Positions 1 to 11,329 are shown, numbered from the stretch's first letter. The stretch: DNA of 36,272 nucleotides from Micractinium sp. NFX-FRZ (GCA_029339195.1 JAPTJF010000561.1:1-36272), one strand, 5' to 3'. Numbers and translations are program-made. The notes: generated by a model from the letters alone, not told the origin.

Positions 1-47
1 GCTCGGGACCGAGCTTCCCTCCCCCCCCCCCCCCCCCCCTCTTGCAG

Positions 48-155
48 ACACCCACTTCTCCCTGGACTTTGTGCAGCCCGACCAGCTGGCCCTGCGCACG
101 CTCATGCGCTCACTAGGTGGGCGGCGCTGCACTGAGCTGGGCTGGGCTGAACCGG

Positions 156-187
<32 letters not shown>

Positions 188-3100
188 CCAGCCCCCTGAC
201 ATTTGCACCCCTGCCTGCAATCCGCATCACCTCCCCTTCCCCCTCTACACTGCCACCCGGCTCTCCCCATCCCCCGCCCCTCGCACTCATCCCTGTGCCC
301 CCCCTGTCTCCCCCCCCTGCTGCAGTCATGTGGGACAGCATCCAGCCCACGGAGGAGTGGCTGCTGGCGCAGCTGCCGCCGCTGCTCAAGGTGAGGCGCC
401 GGGTGGGCAGGGGGCAGCAGGGTGAGATCGTATTTTTCAGTAAACAAAGAGTTCGACGCGTCGTTCATGCAGTGCAGCAGGAAGCAGGGGCACGCAACCC
501 CACAAGGACGGCATCAGCACACCTGCTGTGCCCTGGTGCCACCACACATCTCCCTGCGTAATCCACCCCGCCCCCGCCCCACTGCCCTCACCCCCCGCGC
601 TGCAGGGCCCCCTGTCCAAGCTGATGGCGGGCGAGGGGGCGGGGGTGCCTCGGGCCGATTACGAGGCGCTCACGCAGGTGGGGGAGGTAGGGGAGGGCGC
701 GTGAAAGGGGGCCTGAGCGCGTCAGCTGCAGAACGCGGGGTCGAGGGCGCATTGGCAGGCCACCTCCCGCCCCCTGCACCCTAACGCATACTTGTATTGA
801 TTGCTGGCCGCCCTCCCTAATGCTCCCAACATCATCGCCTCACCGCCTCGCCCCCTGCCCCCTGTGCAGGCGCACTGCTGCGTGCTGGCGGGCGCCTGCC
901 TGGCTGTGGGCATCCGGTTTGCGGGGTCGGCCAACGCGCGTGCCGAGGCGCTGCTGCGCAAGTACGCCTCGCACTTCCTGGCCGCCAAGCAGAAGGCGCC
1001 GGAGCCGGGCACTGGTGAGGGGAGGGGTTGTGACGCCGATTTTGCGGGGGACTTGGGAGGCGAGAGGTGAGGCTGCGGGAGAGCATGAGGACTGTGGCCT
1101 GGCGGGCTGGCAGGCCCAGCGCGGTTGTTGTGGCGGCTGGCAGCGTGACCGCCGTGCTTTGGTGCCTCCCCAGCTCCTGCCGGCCCCGCCCACTTTGTCC
1201 CCCTGTTTGTTCCCCTTGCCATTCACAATTCTGCTCCCTGCCGACCCCTGCCTGCTGGTCACCCCATCTGCCCCTCCCCCCCCTCCCCCACTGGCCCTCC
1301 TCCCCCCGGCCCGCAGGCCAGCCCAGCCTGACCAGCAAGCACTTCCTGGAGGAGGCGGTGGGCAGCGTGCTGCTGGCGCTGGGGGTGGTCATGGCGGGCA
1401 GCGGGCACCTGCCCACACTCAAGCTGCTGAGGGGTGAGGCAGCACTGGGGGGAGGGGGGAACTGGGAGTGGGCGCCACCGGCTGTGCCTGGGTGTGGTGC
1501 CGGCGCTCCAACGGTTGAGGGTGGGGTGTAGAGCAGTAGCAGTGCATGTGTGTATTGTGGGTGGGCCTGCCTGGGCGTGTGCCCTGGGGTCTGGCTGCCG
1601 CTCTCTGGCGTGAGCATGAGCACAGCGCACGAAGTGTGTGTCTGGAAGTAGGTTGTACGGCACCCGGGCGTAGCGGCCCTCAAACCTACCCCACCCCACC
1701 CACCAACATGCCCCCCCCTGCCGCCCCCCTCTGCTCCCCGTGCAGCCCTGCGCAAGCGCCTGGCCCCGCCCACCCTCTCCAACGCCACCCAGCCCAGCGC
1801 CGCCGCGCCGCCCACCAGCAGCCTCAACTACGGGGCGCACTGTGCTGTGAGGTGAGAGTGTACCGTGTGTGGCTGGGCGGGCTGGGCGGGCGGATGGCAT
1901 TGGTTTGTTGTTTATGGAAGGTTTATCTCCATCCCATGCCTTCTGAGGTGCCACCATCTGCCGGGTAGGCGCCTACCCATGCCCGCTCTCTTTCCTCCCT
2001 CAACCACCTCCTATCAACCCACCCCTGCACACCCACCCTGCTCCACCCTGCTGCAGCATGGCTCTGGGCTTCCTCTTCATGGGGGCAGGCACACTCACCT
2101 TTGGGACCAGCCCGCAAGCAGGTGGGGGTGAGGGTTGGTGGGTGCGTGGGATTAAACCATAGTGGGCAGGCACATGAGGAAGAGCCCAGACCTGGCGCTG
2201 CCCCCCTTTGCCGCTGCTGGCTTGGCCTTGCCCCGCTCGAGTGACGCCACCCTGCTGCGCTACCGGTCACTGCCTTTTAATGCACTACAACTGCCTCCAC
2301 CTGTACTGCTGGCCGCATGTCTGCCCCTTCCGCCAGTTTAGCCTTCTCCCCCTCCCTATATTGCCCCTCCCCCCCACTGCCCCTCCCCGCAGTGGCTGCC
2401 CTCGTCATCTCCCTCTTCCCCCGCATGCCCGCATCCACAATGGACCACCGCTGCCACCTGCAGGTGCGGGGGTGGGGGGGCGGAGGGGCAGGGCATACTG
2501 TGGTGCCGCCGGGTGCTGGCTGGCTGCGCATGCTGCAGCTCTCCGAGGCGTGGGCTGCACAGCACTGTCTGCTGCCTCCTGGCCCCACTTCACCCTTCTC
2601 TCATACAGTGTCCTGTCGACATCATACAACCTCGTTCCTTCCTCCCCCACACTGAATGCCTCCCATCTCCCACCCTCGAATCCCCCTCCCCCCGCAGGCG
2701 TTCCGCCACCTGTATGTGCTTGCAGCACAGCCCCGCAGCGTGGACGCGATCGACGTGGACACCAAGCAGGTGCGTGCTTGCTGCCCTGTGAACTCTGTCG
2801 TGTGGGAGGAGCCAGGGGGGAAAAGCAGGAGGGCTGGGCACCAGGCAGGCGCCCCTCCCTCCCTCCCTCCCTCTCTCCCGGCGCTACAGCCCACCCCCCA
2901 CGTCCCCCACGGCTCATGTACTGCGCCGCCCTGAACTGCCCCGCCCCACCATGCCCTGCCCCCTCCCTCTTCTCCCCCCCCCAGGCTGTCTACGTCCCGC
3001 TCGAGATCTCCCTCAAGGACCCCTCGGCCCCCGCCTCGGCGCCAGGCACCGCCGGCGCCCGCCTCGCCTCCGTGCTGCGCCCCGTGGCCAGCGTCAGCAA

Positions 3101-6100
3101 GGTGGGCGGGCGGGGGGGCACCTGCGACAACCGAGTAGTCTTGGGGAGGGGGATCGGAGGCAGGTGGATGGTGGCACCTCACTCTCACTCGGAGATGGTG
3201 CGGGTTTGTTGAGGAGGGCCGCTGCAACTCTTGCAGATCTGGTACCGCTGCGCTGCTGCCCACATGTCTCTTGTTTTGCAGGGGCGGCATGCATGATGGC
3301 GGCATGCCCTTCACTGGTCCGCCATGCTCCCTTCCTCCCCACTCACCTTCTGCATCGCCCCTCCCGCTGTGCAGGGCGCGGGCGACATGCTGGCTGAGCT
3401 GGCGAGCCAGCCCGCAGCGGGCACAGCAGACACGCCAGGCCAGGCCTTCCTGTCTGACCGGCAGCAGCAGCAGCGCGGCGAGGAGGAGGAGGGCGGCGGC
3501 AGCGCTGGGCTGGGGCCCGGTTCAGCCCTTGGCGCGCTGGGCAGGCGGGGTGGGGGTGTGACGTTTGGCCGCATCGCCCCCTGCCTGCTGCCCGAGGAGA
3601 GGCAGGTGAGGCTGGCTGGTGGGAGGGCGGGAGAAGGCAGAGCGGCTGGAAAATGCTTGCTCCTGGTGCTGTCTTGAACTGTGAACGGCTCCTTTATTCA
3701 AACCTGAGTTGAGGCACACAGTCAGTCAGCGACCCTCCTGCCTGCCTGCCTTCCCGCACCCCGCCCCTGTCCCCCGCGAACAGGTGGCCGAGCTGCGCGT
3801 GACGGGGCCCCGCTACTGGCACCAGCTCCTGCTTCCGAAGGGCGGCGCGGGCCGCGGCCCCTCCCTGTCTGCCCTCTACGCCACCCGCACCCTGTTTGTG
3901 CAGCGCAAGGCGGGGGCGCTGCCCTACGCCGACGACCCGTCAGGTGATGGCTGGTGGTGGGCGCTGGGAGGGGAGTGTGCCACAGCAGGCATGGTTGTGT
4001 TTGTCCAATTATGGGAGGCCCTGCACGGTGCAGACAACGCAAGGCGTGTGGTGGGGATGAATGGCGGGTGGTTAGTGGGGATTGGTGTGAGCGTGCTGAA
4101 GAAGCGTGCAGTCGTGCTGTGAACTCGTGCTGTCCCAGTTGAGCTCGCCATGCCGTCCTGGCCCCCCTGCTTGCCAAGCATGGCCTTTCACCCTGCGGCC
4201 TGCCTGCCGCCTGTCCCCCTCCTCACCTTGTGGGCCCCCCTCCTCTCCCCCTGCCTCTCTCCCCCCCGCCAGGCGTGCGCTCCCTGCTCAGCCGCATGGT
4301 GGGCCAGCAGGGCGGGGGCGGGGGTGGCGCGGACGAGGAGGGCTCCTTTGACCTGGTCCACCTGTGCTCCACCTTTGGCTCCGACCCATTCGTCATGAGC
4401 TTTGCACAGGTGGGTGGGCGTGCGCTGTGCTGTGCTGTGCGCACATGGGGGGTCCCTCAAGTTTGTGCCGCATCACTCATGAGGGCAGAGCAGAGTCGCG
4501 TTGGTGCCCCACAGCACGGCCGGCCCACCTTGTTTGGCAGGGCGGGGTGTGGCTGGGCGAGGCAGGGCGGGGCAGCCTGTGTGTCCTTGTTGTTCAGGCC
4601 TGGCAGTGCAGAGCGCGCCCCCCTGCCTGCCTGCCTGCATCCCCCGTTTGGCTGTAAAGCAGCCCCCCTCACCCCACCTACACTGCAGCTCTTCTGCGGC
4701 GGCGGCGGCGATGCGGGGGGCGGCTTCCGCTCGCGCCTGCCGGTGGCTGCCACCAGCTTCCGAGACTTCTGCAGGCAAGCGGGGCACAGAGGGGGTAACC
4801 CGCCAGCAGGAGCGGGCGGAGGGAGTGGGGGGAGTCGTGGCTTTGGTAGCAGGCCTCCCTTGTTCCCCCCACCGATCCCTCCTGCATCCCTCCACCCCAC
4901 AAGCGCGCTGTCGGTGCATCACCGCCTCCTGGCCCTTCCCCCCTCCCGACCCACCCCCCTCCACCTGCGCGCCCAACTCACCGGCGTGATGTGTTGAGCA
5001 AGGCAACCCTGAGTGTGGAGTGCCTGCCCCCCTGTCCCCCCCCCCACCCACCCACCCACCCACCCGCAGGGGCGCGCTGTACGAGTGCATCACGGGGGAG
5101 AAGGCGGAGGCGCTGCCCACATACCTGCTGCTGCGCTGCATCGAGCAGGCACGTGTACCACTGCAGCATGCATGCTCTCGGCGGCAGGGTGCCAGCTGGG
5201 TGCCCGGGGTTTGCGCAGGGGAGGCTGCTCAGGCCCTTTCCCAGCCGGGCTGCCTGATGGCTGGGAGGGGCCCGCCTGCGGGCGTGGCTACTGCTCTGCC
5301 ATGGTGCAAAGCTGCCCCGGGGGCGCAGTTTCAAACTGAAATCCCCCGGGTTTCGCTGGGCCCCGCTGCAGAGCCTGGCGCAGGGCGGCGGCGGCGCGCT
5401 GGCGCAGCTGTGCGGCGGCCTGCCCCCGGCGGTGCCGCTGCGCAGCCTGGCGCTGGCGCTGGGGTATGCCGACAGCGGGCTGGGGCTGGCGGGCAGCGAG
5501 GTGCACGCGGCGGTGCTGCGGCAGGGCGCAGGTGCGTGGATCGGGGTGGGGTGTGTGGGCGTGGGTGGGTGCCGTGACTAGGGCGCAGCACAGCGCCACG
5601 CGCTGGCCGCCTTTGCTTCGCATCCCGCTCTTATTCAAACCCTCCTCCCTGGTCACCGAGACCCTGATCCTGCTCACCCTCCCTCCCCTCCCCCCCTCCT
5701 GCCCCCCCAGGCGGCGAGGCTGCCGCCCAGCAGTGGGAGCCGGTGCTGAGCCCACTGCTGGTGCAGGCGGCCTGGCGGGCGCTGGAGGCGGCCTGGGCAG
5801 GCAGCGGGGCAGCCAGCGGGGAGGCGCTCCGCCGCTACGTGGGCACCGGCGCTCTGGCGGCAGTAGACGGGGCAGCGGACGCAGAGGGCGTCGCCAGCGG
5901 CGGCAGCAGCGGGGGCTCAGCAGATGCCCAAGCACTGGCTGCTGCAGGGCTGTTGGGCGCATACCTGCAGCTGCACAGCGTGCCTGACGCGGCAGCCCTG
6001 CAGCGCGCAGCGGGGCAGGTGCAGGAGATGCTGCGGGGTGCACAGCTGGCGGAAGCGGGGGCGGCTGCTGCGGCGGCCGCCGCCATGCTGGCTGCCACGC

Positions 6101-6156
6101 ACCGCGGTCTGGCGCTGCCCGCGGCGCAGGCCATCGCAGCAGCCCTACTGCATTGA
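48..6156 (+). CDS. APC1: Anaphase-promoting complex subunit 1, C-terminal half (5'-truncated by window edge)
   Basis: Exons: 48-116, 326-390, 606-677, 870-1014, 1317-1433, 1746-1851, 2057-2121, 2393-2463, 2698-2769, 2985-3101, 3375-3605, 3784-3943, 4273-4409, 4689-4774, 5070-5148, 5372-5531, 5711-6156 (TGA). These give 731 in-frame residues; the rest of the gene lies to the left. APC1 is the large scaffold of the APC/C ubiquitin ligase that drives mitotic exit. Family hallmarks are visible. MWDSIQPTEEWL matches the MWDDI.P motif. GACLAVGIRFAGSAN, ALGVVMAGSGHL and ALGFLFMGAGTLTFGTSP are proteasome/cyclosome repeats. FRHLYVLAAQPRSVDAIDVDT and FDLVHLCSTFGSDPF are conserved C-terminal blocks. Exon 11 carries a Gln/Glu/Gly low-complexity insert. 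The introns after 4774 and 5148 appear to use GC donors. The identity is secure; individual exon edges are hand-called. Confidence 0.94.
156..189 (+). repeat. (CCTG)n microsatellite in APC1 intron
   Basis: Eight tandem CCTG units plus CC, about 40 bases after the donor at 117. Similar arrays sit in introns at 14294-14321 (seven units) and 19020-19043 (six units), and shorter ones near 4621. Confidence 0.95.
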
Positions 6157-6644
6157 GGGGCAGCAGGAGCTGATGCGGCAGTCGCGACTGCGTGGGCGTC
6201 CCGTCGGGCACATGCTTGCTGCGCCGTGTAAAGTTCTTTGCAGTCAAGTGTGCTGGAAGGCATGCACGCGGGGTACGGGAGGGGGAGGCAGGTGCTGCAG
6301 TTGAGGTTAAGTTGGGGGGTGCTGCTTCTTGAGCTGCCATGGAACCAAAGGCACGGTGGCCCCTTCCTGGTGCGCTGCCAAGGTTTTATAGCCCAAAAAC
6401 TTCTTGTCAGGCTTCTACGATCTAGAAATGCCAATCAAGACTGCAATCAAGACTGATTGCTCCAACATTCACAATTAGTGGTTGCCAGGCTGCCGCCATG
6501 AATTGCATGCTGGGCAACTGGCCCGCTTGCCGGCCAACCACCGTGTGGCCGCTCGCGACATGGCTTGATCGCGCGGCGCAGTGCCCGTGAGGGCTGTTCA
6601 GGACCGCCCGGCGGTGTCGAAACAGTACAGGCAGAATAAGCACC
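6157..6644. other. Intergenic: APC1 3' UTR and upstream region of the CBM20 gene
   Basis: 488 bases without a supported coding exon. The APC1 3' UTR begins here and a TGTAA motif lies at 6227-6231. The stretch around 6380-6480 is less GC-rich than its surroundings. The promoter of the next gene must lie here; I see no clear TATA box. Confidence 0.6.
6227..6231 (+). terminator. Putative poly(A) signal of APC1 (TGTAA)
   Basis: TGTAA, the chlorophyte polyadenylation motif, 71 bases after the APC1 stop. Confidence 0.55.
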
Positions 6645-9600
6645 ATGCTTGCGGCGCTAACGGTGCAGGCGGCGCAGCGCCCCGTGGTCGTGCTCAGAAG
6701 GACAGGCAAGCTGCACGGTGCCAGAAAGGCGGCCCCTTGGGAAGCATGGGTGACCGTTGCGGCGCGTTTTCCCTTTGAAGAGGCAGAGGCCACCTTACCC
6801 TCCTCGCTCGCACCTGGCGCTCACTGACGCGCTTGCCGGGCACTTGCTGCAGGTAGAAGGCATGCCGATCAGCGGGCCGGCCGGTGGGCTCTGCCAGCAC
6901 AGGCCACAGCCAGCAAGGTGCGCCTGCGGGGCGGCGGAGCGGCGCGACAAGCAGTGGGCCTTGCAGCAGGTGGCGGCTGCGTCTCACGAGGTGGTACAAA
7001 TTGATTATCCGCCTGCCGCTGTTGTGCTTGCAGGATGTGGAGCGTGAGGGCCACTGGCAGCAGGCAGAGCTGCCAGCGGTGCCGTCGGCTCACGTGCTGC
7101 CCCCCGCTCCTGCCCCCGACCTTGCCCACCCCCCACCGCATGCCCCCCACGACGACCGCCTCACCAGCAACGCGCCAGTGCTGATGGGCGTGTCGGTACC
7201 CGAGTGCAGCCTTCCAGCGGGCGAGGTGCTGCGCCTGGTGGGCAGCTGCCCCGAGCTGGGTGGGTGGGACCCCGCCGCCGCGCTGCCGCTCACATGCGCG
7301 CCCGCCCGCGGCGGCTGGGCGGGCGAGGTGTCACTGCCGCCTGGGCAGCACAACTGCAAGCTGGTGATTGTGCGGCAGAGCGATGGGCGCGTGTTCTGGG
7401 AGGAGGGGGAGGACCGCACGCTGCGGGTGCCGCACCTGGGCGCCCTCTGCCCCTCCTCCGGCCCCGCGCTGGCCGCCACGTGCCGCTGGGGCGACACCGC
7501 CGGCACCGCGCTGCGGGTGTCGCCTGCGGTGGACCAGGAGCGGCTCAAGGTGGGGTGGGTGAGGGTATGGCTGGGTGAGGGTATGCTTGTGCAGTGACTG
7601 TTATGACGAGGGGGCAAGGGAGCTGGGGAGAGGGCAGGGTCACCAGGGGAGGTGGTCACCAGGGGAGGTGGCAAGGGAGGGGCAGGAGAGGGGGACATGA
7701 CAGCGCAGGCGTGTGCACACTGGGCAGGCAGTGGCCCTGGCCTGCACCTCCCCTCCCTCCTCCAATCACTGCCCCGCAACCTGCGTCCTTGTGCAGGCCG
7801 CAGCCCTGGCTGCCGCTGAGCGCGCCGCTGAGCTTGCGGAGCGCCGGGAGATGCTGGCTGTGCGGCTGGAGGGGCTGGTGCACGAGATGGAGGACAGGTG
7901 GGGCAGGGCAGGGGGGAGGGAAGGCTGAAACCGTCTTGTCCTGTGGGGGCGCACGACAGCATGGGCCGGCAAGGAGGCATCGACAAGGGTGGAGGACAGT
8001 TGGGGAGGCTGGGGAGGACAGGTGGGGGAGTGAGGAGGAGGACAGGAGTGAGGAGTGATGCTGGTGGCCCTTCGTATTCTGTGGGGTGCCTGGAAGCATG
8101 GGATGGCAGGACAGCGCAGAGTGTGGTGTTTGTGTTACAAGGTGGGGGACAGGATGGGGGCATGGTTGGCTTCACGGCCTAGTCCCCAGGTGGAGATGGT
8201 GGTGTGCCCCGGGGTGGGACCACTGATCGAGAGCTAGCCCACTAGAAAACGACCAAGTTCTGTTGATCCGCACTGCACATTGCTCCCCCTGCTTTGCTCT
8301 GTTGTTGGCTATGCCCCTGTGCGCACACGCAGCTGTGGTCGGCAGCAGGCACCACCCCCTCACGCCCTGTCCCCCCGCTCATCCACACCCCACCACCCCG
8401 CCCAGCGTGCGCCCCCCCACCCCTGCCCGCCGTGCAGCGAGGCGCGCATTGCAAGCCGGCGCGGCGAGCTGCAGGCCATGGTGTCCGCTGAGCTGGGCAG
8501 CCAGCAGCAGCGGGGCCTGGTGGCGGCGCAGGTGGCGCGCCTGCAGGGCGAGCAGCACGCTCAGCATGCCGCTGCGGCGCCGCCAGCTCAGCCAGCGCAT
8601 GTGCTGCCCAACGGCCACGCCCAGCACCACCCCAGGCAGCACCAGCTGGCGGCGGAGGGCGCACCTGCAGCGGGAGCGCCCCACCATGTGTCACATGTGG
8701 TGCACCTGGTGGCCAGCGCCCGCGACGGCTGCATGCACTTCAGCTTTGCCGCTGACGACGCCAGCGACGGCGGCGCCAACAGCGCGCCGGCGGCGCCCTC
8801 TGCACACGAGCTGGCCCGCCAGCGCCTGCTGCACCTACTGCCCGCCGAGGCGCAGGCGCAGCTGGAGCGGCGGGGCACATCAGAGCATGCAACCACCCAC
8901 GCCGCCCACGCCGCCCATCATGTGCAGGTCAGCGCTGGGGCCGACCAGGCGGGGCCTATGCCAGTGCCCGTGCGAGCATGCCGCTGCAGCCCCTCCCCTG
9001 CCGGCGCATGCCGCTGCAGCCCCGCCCGTGCCGGTGCATGCCGCTGTGGCCGCACAGGCAGCGCTTGTGGCAGCCAAGCCGGCCGCTGCCGCTCCTGACC
9101 ATGCTGCCGTCGCCCTGGCCGCTGCCGTGCTTGCCAGGCGCGAGGCGCAGAGGGAGGCCAGGGCGTCGAAGAGGGCGCTGGAGGAGGGGCGCCACCGCTG
9201 CTCCACCACCTGCGCCACTGACCGCAGCCGCCTCGCCAGCATGCCAGGTGGGGCACACAGCTCTGGGGCCGGGGTTAGGGCTGCTGCACCTGCTGCCAAG
9301 TTGACTGAGGGCTGGGTTGCTCTGTTGGCTGCCAATTCGTGGTCTTCAAATCCTAGATGCGGACCATGTGTGCCTCCCCGCCTCTGCTCACCTGCCGCTA
9401 GCGCCACAACCTGTCTGCCGCAGGTGACCTCCTGCATGCGCCCCGGCCCCACCCCCCTTTCACTTCCTCACCCTCCCCGCCAACCCATCGCTGCTGCAGG
9501 CCTGGCCGCCCTGGTGCTGGGCAGGCAGGTGTGGGAGGCGTACCGCACACTGTGGGGCGTGCTGAGCTCCGCTGTGGTCCCCGCCACGCATTGCTGCCAC

Positions 9601-9660
9601 GCCGACGTCGCATTCTCCCTGGCCTTTGCCTTGCCTGCCACCACACCCCTGTGGAGCTGA
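6645..9660 (+). CDS. Starch-binding CBM20 domain / coiled-coil protein, probably plastid-targeted
   Basis: Proposed exons: 6645-6749, 7034-7549, 7797-7897, 8438-8927, 9058-9247, 9500-9660 (TGA), 520 aa. Residues about 86-170 form a CBM20 domain: LRLVGSCPELGGWDP, then LPPGQHNCKLVIV and FWEEGEDRTLRVP. Both starch-contact tryptophans (about W113 and W157) are present. The Asn usual in the final W-E-x-G-x-N-R motif is Asp. Helical, Ala/Glu/Arg-rich, coiled-coil-like segments follow (about 208-265 and 425-450), with a His/Ala/Pro-rich linker between. The N-terminus (MLAALTVQAAQRPVVV, then basic residues with almost no acids) looks like a transit peptide. CBM20 plus coiled coil recalls green-algal starch-granule and pyrenoid proteins such as SAGA1, but no orthology is shown. 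The first exon rests on a weak donor (GTGACC) and matching phase. The 9058 acceptor and the C-terminus are also uncertain; reading through 8927 would instead stop near 9098. Confidence 0.75.
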
Positions 9661-9830
9661 GCCGCTCCCGGGGAGGCCCTTGATACCTTCAGAAGCTCCG
9701 GCCCTCTGTATGCATTCGCGATGGCGTGCCGCTGCTGCATGGTGCTTCACATGCGCTTGCACCCGCTTTGCCCGCCCGTCTCAACTGCAGCCTGGCAGGC
9801 TCCGTCATGTATGCCTAGTATTCCCCCCCA

Positions 9831-10557
9831 TTGCATACCATCCCACCACATCCCATGCATTGCTGCCCCCATGCTATGTGCCAGCACCACCACCACGCCA
9901 CACATGAATACACACGCTACCGCTGCCTGGCATGTTCAACGCCTGAACTGCTCTCCCTCCTTTGCTCCCTTGCTCAGCATTGTGCACTCCCAGCCCACCC
10001 ATCCCATCCCATCGTTGATCACCCCCTCACTTTGTGGGGCATAATACCCATGCCACCCCTCCCCTGCTGGTGTACCCCCGTGCCCCCTTCCTTCCAACTG
10101 ATGTCTGCCCCCCATGCACAGCCCTACTCCACCGGTGTCCAGGGCCCCCGCTGCGCACAGTGCAGCGCAACATTGTCGCCGTCCCGTTGTCCCAAGACCC
10201 GCTTCATATGCCGCACAGTACCAATGTCACAAGCCCCTTCCTCAGCCCCTCCCCGCATTTCGTTGATGCACACGCTCGCCACCCCAGTGCGTCCCTTTGG
10301 TGAATGCCACATGTTGTTGTCCGTTCTATCATGATGTGACCTCACGCACTACCCGCAAGGCTACAGGATGCGCAGAGCGAATTAAGATGACGGCGGCTGG
10401 CTGCCAGACAGTTGCTTGCCTTGCGAACGGATGCGGCGGCTTACCCTGGCAGCAGATGCGTCACTGCGACATCGCAAGTAACGACAGCATCTGCCCAGCT
10501 GGCACCTTTGGCCTCCGCGACACAAAAGGCGTTTGCAGCCATGTTGTAATTACGTAG
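9831..10557 (+). pseudogene. Possible remnant of a Cys-rich paralogue
   Basis: Two open stretches (9831-10334, and 10297-10557 in another frame) carry clustered Cys codons, for example YRCLACS near 9920, GPRCAQCS near 10145, and about ten cysteines in the last 86 codons, including ICPAGTFG. The bases around 10125 (encoding PYSTG) resemble the intact gene's exon at 13554 (encoding NPFSTGC). No signal peptide or consistent exon chain can be built. I infer a decayed relative of the downstream gene. It could also be chance open reading in GC-rich DNA. Confidence 0.3.
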
Positions 10558-10591
10558 AGAAAAGCTCGCAACACCCAAAGATTGGGCCGGA

Positions 10592-10890
10592 CATGCAAGT
10601 TAGAGGTAGTTAAGAGGTAGGGAGGTGGGAGGCAGCGCCACCCACCGCGCCCGCCTCTGCAGGCAGTGCCTGCAGCCGCCTTCCTGGGTGTGGCACCGCC
10701 ACTGCAGGATGCTGTGAGCTCCACATGCGTAGGGAGGGCATGTAAGGCTGAGCAACGATAAGGTTAGGTGCTGTGCAACTTGCAAGGACGACACATAGGC
10801 GGGCAGGCCTGGCGGGCATGAATGATGTAGGCTGCACCGTGCCAGGTGACCTGGCTCTGCCGCGTGCACCCCATGCTTCCCCCCCACACA
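10592..10890 (-). pseudogene. Decayed partial duplicate of the SEN54 3' end
   Basis: On the + strand, 10618-10730 matches the end of SEN54 (15744-15845). A 22-base identical block starts at 10620 and 15748. A diverged stretch follows, then GCAGGATGCTG and AGCTCCACATGCGT, which encode the last SEN54 residues (THVELRSIL). A one-base deletion breaks the frame and the stop is lost. A further match begins near 10814 (ATGATG-AGGCTG, then TGCACCCCATG) and corresponds to the SEN54 intron near 16187-16255. The coding and intron sequence between these blocks is missing or unrecognisable. Copy and original lie in the same orientation, so this looks like a relic of a tandem duplication. Confidence 0.7.
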
Positions 10891-11329
10891 CACCATGCCC
10901 CCACCCCCCACCCCGAAGTGGGTCCTCAACGTTGCACATCAATTCCGCTCGCCCCCCACATGACAACTGTGGGGCCTGGCTGACGGGTGCAACCACATGT
11001 GACACATGCCGCCCAATGGGTATCTGGCAGCTGCCCAGCTGGCAGCTATGGCCTCCCCTCCCCTGGATGCCACTGTCGCCTGGTACAGCCAGGCGCCTGC
11101 CTGCTGCTGCTTGCCAACCAGCAGCATATGCCCAGTGCCAGCCCTGCACCCAAACAGGAGCTGGACGGGATCCTGATTGACAGCCAGCTGGCAGCTGACA
11201 GCCAGGTGTCGGATTTTCTTGGAGGTAACTTTAGCCCGTGGCTCCGTGGCCAGCATACACAGTTGAACAAACCATAATTCCCGGTTACCTTCCACTCATT
11301 CAACTGTGCTAGGACCCCTTCGCTACAGC

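Larger units (their letters stand above)
9661..11329. other. 1.7-kb stretch without a confident gene
   Basis: It lies between the stop of the CBM20 gene and the ATG of the Cys-rich gene. No TGTAA is seen soon after 9660, so that gene's 3' end is undefined. The stretch holds Cys-codon-rich open segments (about 9831-10557), a rearranged copy of the SEN54 3' end and intron (10592-10890), and about 440 bases that must contain the promoter of the Cys-rich gene. A short match (24 of 26 bases) links about 10492-10517 and 11030-11055; both could encode CPAG-T/S-F/Y-G. Confidence 0.6.

Noticed and set aside
5288..6340. 350-codon minus-strand open frame
   Set aside because: Antisense to the last APC1 exons, Pro/Arg-rich composition, and no family resemblance.
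8263..9660. 465-codon plus-strand open frame
   Set aside because: Its first part reads the CBM20-gene exon 8438-8927 in the wrong frame; only its end (9058-9247 and 9500-9660) is used in the gene model.
10773..11180. 136-codon plus-strand open frame upstream of the Cys-rich gene
   Set aside because: It overlaps the SEN54 relic, has Pro/Ala-rich composition and isolated Cys pairs only, and does not splice in phase to the signal-peptide exon.
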